A stretch of DNA of 64,000 nucleotides, taken from the NCBI RefSeq assembly GCF_013359755.1, contig NZ_JABMCJ010000093.1:358565-422564 (forward strand), given 5' to 3'. A program made the translations under genes and the position numbers. The notes under the pieces were generated by a model, which worked only from the letters and a program-made list of their open reading frames with translations, was not told the origin of the DNA and ran no database searches. The DNA comes from Tardiphaga robiniae (GTDB taxonomy: Bacteria; Pseudomonadota; Alphaproteobacteria; Rhizobiales; Xanthobacteraceae). Positions 46,494 through 53,521 of the stretch are shown here, in pieces (within the stretch, counting starts at the first letter, position 1; each line of letters begins with the position of its first letter).

Positions 46494-46557
46494 CCTTTAG
46501 ATCAGAGTGGCAGCGAACGCAAAACAGGTATCCGCGTAAGCTTAACCAGTGACGCCG

Positions 46558-47451
46558 TTACTGCGGCTTTGCCGCGGGGGGCTTTCCCGACGGATTGGCG
46601 AAGAAGCGGAAGAACTCCGAATCCGGCCGCAGCAGGAAGCGGGTGTCGTTGCTCTTCAATCCGTTCTCGTAAGCCGTCATCGAGCGATAGAACGCGAAGA
46701 ACTCCGGATCCTGGCCGTAGGATTCAGCGAACAGACGGTTGCGCTCGCCGTCGCCGGCACCGCGGGTCTGTTCAGCCGTCGAATTCGCATCGGCGATGAT
46801 GACCGTTGCTTCACGATCGGCCTTGGAGCGAATCTCCTGCGCCTTCTGGCCACCGCCGGCGCGGAATTCAGCAGCTTCCCGCTGACGCTCGGTCTGCATC
46901 CGCTGATACACCGCCTGGCTGTTCGCCTCCGGCAGATCGGCGCGGCGGATACGAACGTCCACGACGGAGATGCCGTAACCATCGGCTTCCTTGTCGAGCT
47001 GCTCGCGGATCTTGTTCATCAGGTTCTCGCGCTCGTCGCGCACGATCTGGATGAAGGTGACCTCGCCGAGCACACGGCGCATGGCCGCGTTGAGCAGCGT
47101 GGTGAGCTGGATGTTCGCCGCTTGGATCGATCCGATGCTCTGGTAGAAGCGCAACGCGTTCTTGATCTTGTAGCGAGCGAAGGCATCGACCACCAGACGA
47201 CGCTGGTCGTTGGCAATGATTTCCTGAGCCGGGTTTTCCAGATCGAGGATACGCTTGTCGATCGAGATCACGCTGTCGATGAACGGGATCTTGAAGTTCA
47301 GACCGGGCTCGGTGACCACGCGGACGGGCTCGCCGAGCCGCACCACGAGGGCCTGTTCAGTCTGGCGCACCGTATAGATCGAGCCGAAGCCCACGATGAC
47401 CAGCACCAGCACTACAATCAGTGCAACGATACCTGAGATGCCGGTTTTCAT
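46558..47451 (-). CDS. hflC: FtsH-protease modulator HflC (SPFH family)
   Basis: 297-residue inner-membrane SPFH protein that forms, with HflK, a cage around FtsH. One N-terminal anchor (IVALIVVLVLVIVGFGSIYTV) is followed by the prohibitin-like SPFH domain (VRQTEQALVVRLGEPVRVV; LDLENPAQEIIANDQRRLVV) and a long charged helix with RMQTERQREAAEFRAGGGQK. It overlaps hflK by 4 bases. A short Lys/Pro-rich C-terminus closes the protein. Confidence 0.94.
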   Translation of the reverse strand: MKTGISGIVALIVVLVLVIVGFGSIYTVRQTEQALVVRLGEPVRVVTEPGLNFKIPFIDSVISIDKRILDLENPAQEIIANDQRRLVVDAFARYKIKNALRFYQSIGSIQAANIQLTTLLNAAMRRVLGEVTFIQIVRDERENLMNKIREQLDKEADGYGISVVDVRIRRADLPEANSQAVYQRMQTERQREAAEFRAGGGQKAQEIRSKADREATVIIADANSTAEQTRGAGDGERNRLFAESYGQDPEFFAFYRSMTAYENGLKSNDTRFLLRPDSEFFRFFANPSGKPPAAKPQ

Positions 47452-48602
47452 CGGGTGCTCCCGCTCTGCTGAGGCTGACCAGATGGCGCCGGAGGCTGAC
47501 GCCGCGGCGTCAGTTCATTCAAGGGAAGGTAAGGCACGACGCCTTGCGAAGCACCGGCGCCCTGGCCGCCGTCATAGACCAGCTTCTCGGCACCGCCGAA
47601 GATCCGCTCCATGGTTTCGAGATAGATACGCTGACGGGTTACGTCAGGCGCCTTCTTGTACTCGTCATAGACCTTCAGGAAGCGCGCGCTCTGGCCCTTG
47701 GCTTCGGCGATCGCCTGTTCGCGATAGCCTTCGGCGACCTGCAGGATCTGCGCAGCACGACCGCGCGCATCGGGAACGACGCGGTTGGTATAGGTCTGGG
47801 CTTCGTTCTGCAGACGCTGGGCATCGGCCTGCGCCGCCTGCACGTCACGGAACGCATCGATCACCTGTGCCGGCGGATCGACCTTCTGCAGCTGGACCTG
47901 CTGGATCAGGACGCCGGCGCTATAGCCGTCGAGCGTCTTCTGCATCAGTTCCTGCACCTGGGTTTCGGTGGTGGTGCGTGCGCCGGTGAGGATCGGCTGA
48001 ATGTTGGCGCGGCCAACAACTTCACGCATCACGCTTTCGGCGACCGCTTTGACGGTGCCTTCGGGGTTCTGGATGTTGAACAGGAAGTTGCCGACACCGT
48101 CGGGCTTGATGCGCCACAACACGGTGAAGTCGACATCGACGATGTTCTCGTCGCCGGTCAGCATCAGGCTCTCTTCCGGCACATCGCGGATGGTGCGGCC
48201 GCGGCGACCGGTGTCTTCCAGGATCGACATGCCGACCGACAGCGTCGATACGCGCAGCGCCTTCGGCAACAGCACGGTCTCGATCGGATAAGGCAGATGA
48301 TAGTTCAGGCCGGGCTGCACGGTGCGGACATGCTTGCCAAACCGGAGGACGACACCGAGCTCTTCGGACTGCACGCGGAAGAAACCGGACAGCCCCCAGA
48401 TCACGAGCGCCACGGCGAGCACGAGCGCGATGCCCATGCCGCTGACGAAGCCGCCGGGCAGCATCGACTGCAGGCGGTCCTGCCCCTTGCGCAGCAGATC
48501 CTCAAGATCAGGCGGCCTCGGTCCGGATGATTGCGGACCAGAACCCCAGGGTCCCTTCGGACCAGAGCCCCATGGGCCTCCGCCTTGATTCTTCCACGGC
48601 AT
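47448..48602 (-). CDS. hflK: FtsH-protease modulator HflK (SPFH family)
   Basis: 384-residue partner of HflC. The N-terminus is Gly/Pro/Trp-rich (MPWKNQGGGPWGSGPKGPWG), typical of HflK. A membrane anchor (GMGIALVLAVALVIWGLSGFF) precedes the SPFH domain with EELGVVLRFGKHVRTVQPGLNYHLP in register with the family, and the helical part has AQADAQRLQNEAQTYTNRVV. It is the first gene of the hflKC pair and lies 154 bases from the folA stop, all leftward. Confidence 0.94.
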   Translation of the reverse strand: MPWKNQGGGPWGSGPKGPWGSGPQSSGPRPPDLEDLLRKGQDRLQSMLPGGFVSGMGIALVLAVALVIWGLSGFFRVQSEELGVVLRFGKHVRTVQPGLNYHLPYPIETVLLPKALRVSTLSVGMSILEDTGRRGRTIRDVPEESLMLTGDENIVDVDFTVLWRIKPDGVGNFLFNIQNPEGTVKAVAESVMREVVGRANIQPILTGARTTTETQVQELMQKTLDGYSAGVLIQQVQLQKVDPPAQVIDAFRDVQAAQADAQRLQNEAQTYTNRVVPDARGRAAQILQVAEGYREQAIAEAKGQSARFLKVYDEYKKAPDVTRQRIYLETMERIFGGAEKLVYDGGQGAGASQGVVPYLPLNELTPRRQPPAPSGQPQQSGSTR

Positions 48603-48755
48603 TCAACACTCTCCTCTGCGCGGCCGGACATACCGGTCTCGCCACGTCTGCATGGCTTTATAGGGGACGACCCCAGCTCTTACAACGCGGGGTTCTTGAT
48701 CGCTGGAGCTATGCCCGAGGCCGCGAAAGTCAATGTTAACGGGCGGAAAACGCGG

Positions 48756-49283
48756 TTAACGGGGCGCTCTCCGGCAATATGTCACATAGGAGAAATCGAC
48801 GCTGTCCTCGCCCGCCGCGGCATTTCTGACACGCGCCACTTCTTCCCACACAGTGAGATCGACCGGCGGCATAAAGGTATCGCCGGTCGGCTTTGCGTGA
48901 ACTTCGGTGACTTCGAGACGGTCGGCGATCCCCATCCATTGGGCATAGATCTCGGCGCCGCCGATCACGGCAATCTCAGTGACCAAACGCCGCAGCGCGT
49001 CGCCAGTCGCCACCGCGCGTGCATCGGCAAGCGACGTGGTGACTACAGCCCCCGCGGCCTGATAGTCGGCATTGCGCGTGATGACGATATTGGTGCGGCC
49101 CGGCAGCGGTCGCTTCGGAAACGACTCGAACGTCTTGCGCCCCATCACGATCGGCTTGCCCATCGTCAGCGCCTTGAGCCGCTGCATGTCCGACTTCAGC
49201 CGCCATGGCATGGCGTTGCCCTGCCCGATCACGCCGTTCTCGGCTACGGCGTAGATGAGGACGATCTGAGGAACGGGTGTCAT
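48756..49283 (-). CDS. folA: Dihydrofolate reductase
   Basis: Reduces dihydrofolate to tetrahydrofolate, needed to recycle the product of thymidylate synthase. The 175-residue product starts at ATG 49283, 5 bases past the thyA stop. Features: LIYAVAENGVIGQGNAMPWRL with the catalytic acidic position in MPW..KSDM, MGRKTFESFPKRPLPGRTNIV, and VIGGAEIYAQWM with the nucleotide-binding GG. It is intact although the thyA gene it belongs with is broken, so its transcription now depends on whatever lies upstream at the island junction. Confidence 0.93.
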   Translation of the reverse strand: MTPVPQIVLIYAVAENGVIGQGNAMPWRLKSDMQRLKALTMGKPIVMGRKTFESFPKRPLPGRTNIVITRNADYQAAGAVVTTSLADARAVATGDALRRLVTEIAVIGGAEIYAQWMGIADRLEVTEVHAKPTGDTFMPPVDLTVWEEVARVRNAAAGEDSVDFSYVTYCRRAPR

Positions 49284-49288
49284 TGTGG

Positions 49289-49621
49289 TCAAACCGCAAC
49301 CTCGGCCTTGATGTGCGGATGCGGATCGTAGCCTTCGAGGGTGAAGTCCTCATAGCGGAACGCGAAGATGTCCTTCACGTCCGGATTGATCTTCATCACC
49401 GGCAGCGCGCGCGTCGGCCGCGTTAGCTGCAGCCGCGCCTGCTCCAGATGGTTGGAATAGAGATGCGCATCGCCCAGCGTATGGATGAAGTCGCCGGCCT
49501 TCAGGCCAGTGACCTGTGCGATCATCATCGTCAGCAGCGCATAGGACGCGATGTTGAACGGTTTTCCGGTCAGGGGTCCAACCGCTATCTTCGCTATGCC
49601 AGCGTGTCCCAGTGAACTCAT
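49289..49621 (-). pseudogene. thyA: Thymidylate synthase, C-terminal remnant
   Basis: The last ~90 codons of thyA (from 49561 leftward) are perfectly conserved in family terms: [55 protein letters not shown]. Upstream of the proline codon at 49561 similarity stops and is replaced by about 20 unrelated codons back to a chance start at 49621. The missing ~174 residues include the active-site cysteine (PCHC motif), the folate-binding region and the N-terminus, so it cannot be active. The missing half is not found anywhere in the window. The break marks one edge of the accessory region; thymidylate must come from another thyA or from ThyX. Confidence 0.88.
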
Positions 49622-49632
49622 TGAAAGGTATC

Positions 49633-49911
49633 CAGATGCCTATTACTTTAATAGTGTATCTGATTCCTAACGATCAGATGAGATTGCGAGACTTCACCCT
49701 TCAAATGGAAATGGAGGACGGCCCTGCGCAGCGGCTCCCACAATTGCAAGCAAGCAGGGCCGTTCATCTCTGGGAAGCAACGAGGTTGGCGAGACCCCCT
49801 TGAGCACAGGGCCGATTCCATGCCCCCCGTAAGGGGGTGGATCAGATAGCCGTGACCGCCCGGTCTGATCGAAGAGTGCGTTATCCACCAATCAGACCGC
49901 AGCATGGAATC
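49633..49911 (-). other. Run of nested inverted repeats, possible structured RNA
   Basis: Four perfect stems in 280 bases just upstream of the thyA remnant on its strand. (1) GATTCCATGC 49814-49823 with GCATGGAATC 49902-49911. Inside it: (2) CGGTCTGAT 49861-49869 with ATCAGACCG 49891-49899, and (3) CCCCC-GTAA-GGGGG 49824-49837. GGTGGAT (49836-49842) could also pair with ATCCACC (49883-49889) as a pseudoknot. (4) ACGGCCCTGC 49718-49727 with GCAGGGCCGT 49754-49763. A last small hairpin is CAGAT..TATTA-CTT-TAATA..ATCTG, 49633-49662. No group I or II intron core was recognised. Transcription and function are unproven. Confidence 0.45.
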
Positions 49912-50091
49912 CACGGTAAATGAAAACTGTACCGACCGATATGCTTGAAGACTCTTGGTTCTGAATCGCTCGATTGTTGAGCGATGAAGATGACCTACCA
50001 TTGGCGTCTCCGGCCTGCATGTGATCTTGATCGCCACCTTTCTGGTGGGCCTGGGCGATTAATCTGACGCTCCTAGCCCGACGGCTCTGGG

Positions 50092-50871
50092 CTATGTTCT
50101 GTGCCCTGCTTCTCCCATAACTCCATTCAGCCTTTCGTACATGCGATACATCGCATCGACCTGCACAGGCCGGTTGCCAATTTGGACTGGTAAAGAGTAA
50201 AGTTCGACGGCAGAAACGACGACCGAACGGAAGTCTCGCAGCCTCCGCATAGCCGCTGGCCGGTCCAAACGTCGTGACCTCACGTCCCAAAAATTGGTGT
50301 ACGCCGTTTCGTACGAGTCGAATTTGAATAATTGGTTCGCTGGAAAGATGCCGTGTTCATATTGGATCCGAGGATCCGTGTAGTTGTGGCCGGCGCCACC
50401 CAACCAACGTCCGTCTGACCCCACCCTGATCGAGAAAATTGCATTGTTCGCTCGCGATGCGGTCGATACGGCCTGCTCCATGGCGAAGAAGTAGAGACAA
50501 TAATCTCCCCTCTTTTTCGTCGGCTGTATTCTGACGGGCGCGCTCATGTAGCAGGCCTGGTAAGCAGCCGTAAGGCGTTGTTGGCCATCTAGAACCAGAC
50601 GCAACGACGAAGATTTCGAATCGGGCGCTGGCGCGCCACTGATCGCCCGATGCTCCGTCGATAAGGCATCCACGAGTATAGGAACGCCAATCGGATGGCC
50701 ATCTGCTATCGATTCCAGCAAATCGCGGATATCATCGCTTGACCACAACCAATCGCGGTGAAAATGCGGCAGCCTAATCAGGCCGTCATGGATATCGTCG
50801 AGAATTGCTTTCAAACGCGGTCGATGGATATCGAAGGAATCACCTCGAGCCGCTTGTCGTGTCGTAACCAT
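50092..50871 (-). pseudogene. DUF262 (GmrSD-type) protein, C-terminally truncated
   Basis: 259 codons from ATG 50871 (GGGAGACGGCAG upstream) encode the N-terminal half of a DUF262 protein. The family marks are IRLPHFHRDWLWSSDDIRDL, GHPIGVPILVDAL and the nucleotide-linked LVLDGQQRLTAAYQA with Asp95-Arg99. Reading ends right after MYRMYERLNG, which corresponds to the FERVNTGG element in the middle of full-length relatives, so the C-terminal half is missing. DUF262 is the nuclease/NTPase-like domain of GmrSD and related phage-defence proteins; intact members have a second half with an HNH nuclease (DUF1524). It is probably inactive. Confidence 0.75.
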
Positions 50872-51235
50872 CTGCCGTCTCCCTGTCGATACAACAAGGG
50901 TCGGGCGCAATTCGATACATCGTCAAGCCCAAACGAGTGGGGCAAATGAGTCGCACGGTCTGCAGACGTGTGTGGGGACAGGACGTCAAGCAACCTTGAT
51001 ACTGCGGCCGTCAAGAGCATCATGCAGTGTGGACCCGAGGAACTCGATCCTTATCTGCTGCTTGGCGGTGGCCGCGAACGGTTCCCGATAACTGGTACCG
51101 AGGATGCCGGAATGCTGGCTACCGCCTTTGCGTCAAGAGCGTCCCTGCCGAGACCGATAATTTGAAAGATTTCGAGAAGGATTCTCGCCGGGTCGAGACG
51201 CCAAGGCTCGAGCGCATTCGGCTAGCCGACATCTG
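50872..51235. other. Intergenic stretch with a possible gene fragment
   Basis: About 360 bases between the DUF262 remnant and the XRE gene. On the minus strand a frame ending at 50986 reads GILGTSYREPFAATAKQQ then IRIEFLGSTLHDALDGRS and looks like the C-terminus of a real protein, but it is preceded by a stop near 51147 and its family was not recognised. The rest holds nothing identifiable. Confidence 0.35.
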
Positions 51236-51553
51236 CTAGCTTTTGCTGGGCTTCGGCTTGGACTTGGGATTGGCCTTGCGTGGAGGGCGATGTCTCTTCT
51301 CCGGCGCTCCGAAATGACCACGAGGAAAGCGAATACCAAATCCCTGTTTTTCGTCTTCTGGAAGGAATTGCACCCCGTATTGCGTGACGAGTGCCATTTG
51401 AACAGCTTCGAGTGTCTTGAGCGTCGTCCCAGGGCCATCCATCTCGAAACTTGCAAGAGTCCGGACGCCGATTTTTGCGGCCTCAGCGAGATCTTCCCGG
51501 CTTACTCCGAGAAGCTGTCTCGCCGCCATTAAGACCTTGGGAGGGTAGTACAT
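51236..51553 (-). CDS. XRE-family helix-turn-helix regulator
   Basis: 105-residue DNA-binding protein. The helix-turn-helix is ARQLLGVSREDLAEAAKIGV followed by RTLASFEMDG; the middle has LEAVQMALVTQYGVQFLPED, as in the many short rhizobial XRE regulators of mobile elements. The tail is Lys/Pro/Arg-rich (PPRKANPKSKPKPSKS), possibly for nonspecific DNA contact. It faces away from the ParA-like gene across 144 AT-rich bases, so it likely controls that divergent promoter and its own. Confidence 0.75.
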   Translation of the reverse strand: MYYPPKVLMAARQLLGVSREDLAEAAKIGVRTLASFEMDGPGTTLKTLEAVQMALVTQYGVQFLPEDEKQGFGIRFPRGHFGAPEKRHRPPRKANPKSKPKPSKS

Positions 51554-51697
51554 CCCGCCACTTTCGAGGCCTACGGACGCTTGTCAACAATTGCACTATT
51601 TATCTGAATTATTGCACTTTAGAAACGAATCCTTGCACTTTTTTACAGTGCCGACATATCGTGATCGCGGTCACTCGTCGCAGCAAAGGATTCGCGG
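51554..51697. promoter_or_regulatory. AT-rich divergent promoter region between the XRE and ParA-like genes
   Basis: Contains three near-direct copies of TTGCACTTT-like words (TTGCACTATTTATC near 51590, TTGCACTTTAGAAA near 51613, TTGCACTTTTTTAC near 51632) spaced about 20-24 bases, and is markedly AT-richer than its surroundings. Regularly spaced iterated words next to an HTH gene and a ParA-like gene could be operator sites or a small centromere-like array. Function is inferred. Confidence 0.45.
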
Positions 51698-52378
51698 ATG
51701 TCCACATTCATTCTGGTCGGGTCTAAAGGCGGAGCTGGTCGAACCGCATCGGGCGTGGTTCTCGCCACTGGACTTGCGGCAATTGGTCTGCGCCCTTTGC
51801 ATCTCCAGCTGACGCTGTCTGGAATTCGACCTGTCATCGCGTTGGCAGAGGATGTTCCGTTTTCGACCAGTTGGCTTCCGGAAGAGGCGGCCACTTTTGA
51901 TGCAATTCGGCGAGCTATCGAGGCGCATCCAGAGTGCCGTACGGTTGTCATTGATATGACCCGACGAATGGTTTGGGAGCTTGCATTGAACGATCCAAGA
52001 GCTGTGGTGCTGCTCCCTATGAGGCGCACTGCTCACGAAGTCGAAGCGGCCGTCCTAGACTATCGCGATTATCTAGCCTACCGCACACCAGTCGGCGCGA
52101 GTCATGATGCGCCAGTTTCCAAAGGGCCCTCAATCTACCTTTTGCCAATCACATGGCCCGAAAATTTGAGCGCGGGTGATATAGCGTCGAAGATCACACG
52201 GTTCGATCCGGCAGCGGGATCGAAATCCTCTGGGCCATCTATACTGATGCCTGGCATTCCCGATTTACCACGGGACGATCTCGAAGATCTGGTAAACGGA
52301 AGAAAATTCTGTTGCAGCCGCATCATCAGTGATGCCGCGATAAATATCGCCGGAGCAGTCACACAACTTATTCGCTGA
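51698..52378 (+). CDS. ParA/MinD-like P-loop protein with a deviant Walker A
   Basis: 226 residues resembling ParA-type ATPases. The N-terminus STFILVGSKGGAGRTASGVV is the ParA deviant Walker A; the signature lysine (Lys10) is kept, but the P-loop lysine (normally GKT) is Arg15 and the second threonine is Ala17. A Walker B-like strand is VVIDMTRRMVWEL. ATP hydrolysis is therefore doubtful, though nucleotide binding may persist. It begins 144 bases from the divergent XRE gene and is followed by a DUF6634-like gene, a grouping that suggests a maintenance or regulatory module of an accessory element. Confidence 0.65.
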   Translation: MSTFILVGSKGGAGRTASGVVLATGLAAIGLRPLHLQLTLSGIRPVIALAEDVPFSTSWLPEEAATFDAIRRAIEAHPECRTVVIDMTRRMVWELALNDPRAVVLLPMRRTAHEVEAAVLDYRDYLAYRTPVGASHDAPVSKGPSIYLLPITWPENLSAGDIASKITRFDPAAGSKSSGPSILMPGIPDLPRDDLEDLVNGRKFCCSRIISDAAINIAGAVTQLIR

Positions 52379-52429
52379 CTACGACTTCAACGGAGCGACC
52401 AATGTCGTCGCCGTTCGAAGTAAACTGAC

Positions 52430-52762
52430 ATGGTCGAAATTCGAAGCGGACACTCCATGGACATTGTCAAATTGGCATCAGAGGTTGATCGCCTTCAACG
52501 GTTAGCGACAGACCTGATGCTTTTCGCTGACGGCCATATTAACATCAGCGCCGATGCTCCCATTCTCCACAACTGGATGCGGACATCTCGGAGCGCCGCC
52601 TGTCTGACGGGAATGGTTTGGGATCACCCAACTCTTCCCGGCGGCGGGCGTTCGATCATCACAAGCGATCTTTGCCTGCTCGTGGAAGATCTGGGGGTAG
52701 CTCGCACGAATTCGCGTTGGTATCGACTAGGGCGCCCCTATGGCAGCACGCATTCCTCCTGA
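52430..52762 (+). CDS. Small hypothetical protein resembling DUF6634
   Basis: 110 codons. The sequence has an N-terminal helix EVDRLQRLATDLMLFADGH, a central ADAPILHNWMRTSRSAACLTG and a C-terminal ITSDLCLLVEDLGVARTNSR then WYRLGRP. From memory this order (DAPxL..W, CLxG..xGHP, TSxL..xxxLxxxRTxSRxYRLG) is that of DUF6634 proteins found in Rhizobiales accessory regions, with no known function. A second ATG at 52457 is possible. It follows the ParA-like gene by 51 bases. Confidence 0.55.
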   Translation: MVEIRSGHSMDIVKLASEVDRLQRLATDLMLFADGHINISADAPILHNWMRTSRSAACLTGMVWDHPTLPGGGRSIITSDLCLLVEDLGVARTNSRWYRLGRPYGSTHSS

Positions 52763-53075
52763 ACGTCAGCGTGCGCAGATATGCGCTCTCGCCACTGACC
52801 TCTTTGGCTCCGAAAGGAAGCTCAACGGTGACTGCAGAATCCAGCATTTGGACTTGAGCGACGCCGCCGCTGCCGGAGATGTGCCAAGGTGGGAAAGCGT
52901 CCAGGAGCAACCCCGCTGCCGTAGGTGCGGCAATCGGCCCACGCTTCGGCGGAAGTACAACGCTAAATGCCAACCGATCGCTTATGGGGAAATGACATGG
53001 GAGTTGTCTGCGGATGGGGTGCCATTGTTTTCGCCATCGGGGCCGCGGCTCTGTGGTTCTGGGCATCGAAGGTAA
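52740..53075 (+). CDS. Hypothetical protein with a CxxC zinc-ribbon-like motif
   Basis: 111 codons beginning inside the end of the DUF6634-like gene. The middle reads RIQHLDLSDAAAAGDVPRWE and QPRCRRCGNRPTLRRKYNAKC, suggesting a small zinc-binding region. It overlaps the next gene's start by 79 bases in another frame, so the C-terminal part may be fortuitous. No family recognised; it may be a real short gene or chance. Confidence 0.3.
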   Translation: MAARIPPERQRAQICALATDLFGSERKLNGDCRIQHLDLSDAAAAGDVPRWESVQEQPRCRRCGNRPTLRRKYNAKCQPIAYGEMTWELSADGVPLFSPSGPRLCGSGHRR

Positions 53076-53311
53076 CCGTGACGGCCCCGCCGGTCGATTC
53101 GCCCGGCGACCCTGAGCATCCCAACGATATGATCTGGGTGGACTCGGAAAAAGGGATGCAGATCGTGACGCAGGCCGGAAGCACGATCGTCAACGTGCTC
53201 GAGACGGTGCGCGCCCAATCCCGGTGGAACAGCTATGCCGCTTTGGCTGCCGCGACGTCCGCGACGCTGCAGGCAGTTGCGCTTTACATGTCGCCGATGC
53301 CGCCCGGTTGA
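52997..53311 (+). CDS. Small hypothetical membrane protein
   Basis: 104 residues from ATG at 52997 (GGGGAAATGAC upstream). One N-terminal hydrophobic helix (WGAIVFAIGAAALWFWAS) is followed by a soluble part with SPGDPEHPNDMIWVDSEKGM and a final hydrophobic stretch AALAAATSATLQAVALYM. It might span the membrane twice. No family recognised; it lies within the accessory region. Confidence 0.45.
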   Translation: MGVVCGWGAIVFAIGAAALWFWASKVTVTAPPVDSPGDPEHPNDMIWVDSEKGMQIVTQAGSTIVNVLETVRAQSRWNSYAALAAATSATLQAVALYMSPMPPG

Positions 53312-53521
53312 AAAGCAGGGACATCGACGGCTCAGTTCCGCTCAACGGCGCACGTACCTATGCCTGGCGACGTCGCTGTTGACGCACGTTCTGTCAGCGC
53401 GCGACAATCCAACCTTTGCCGACGGATCTCTGTCCTCAGACCAGAGCCCTTCTCGCCACGCTTGGCGACCGCTTGAGGGATATGCTGCATGGAGCGCGGT
53501 CCTTTAACCGAATGAATCGCG

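Noticed and set aside
49660..49911. Integron attC site
   Set aside because: No paired RYYYAAC and GTTRRRY ends could be placed at the borders of the inverted repeats, and no integron integrase is present.
49562..50091. Group I or group II self-splicing intron in thyA
   Set aside because: The break is close to the td intron site and the region is hairpin-rich, but no 5' exon lies upstream within reach, and I could not identify the group I P7 core or a group II domain V. Kept only as an open structural question.
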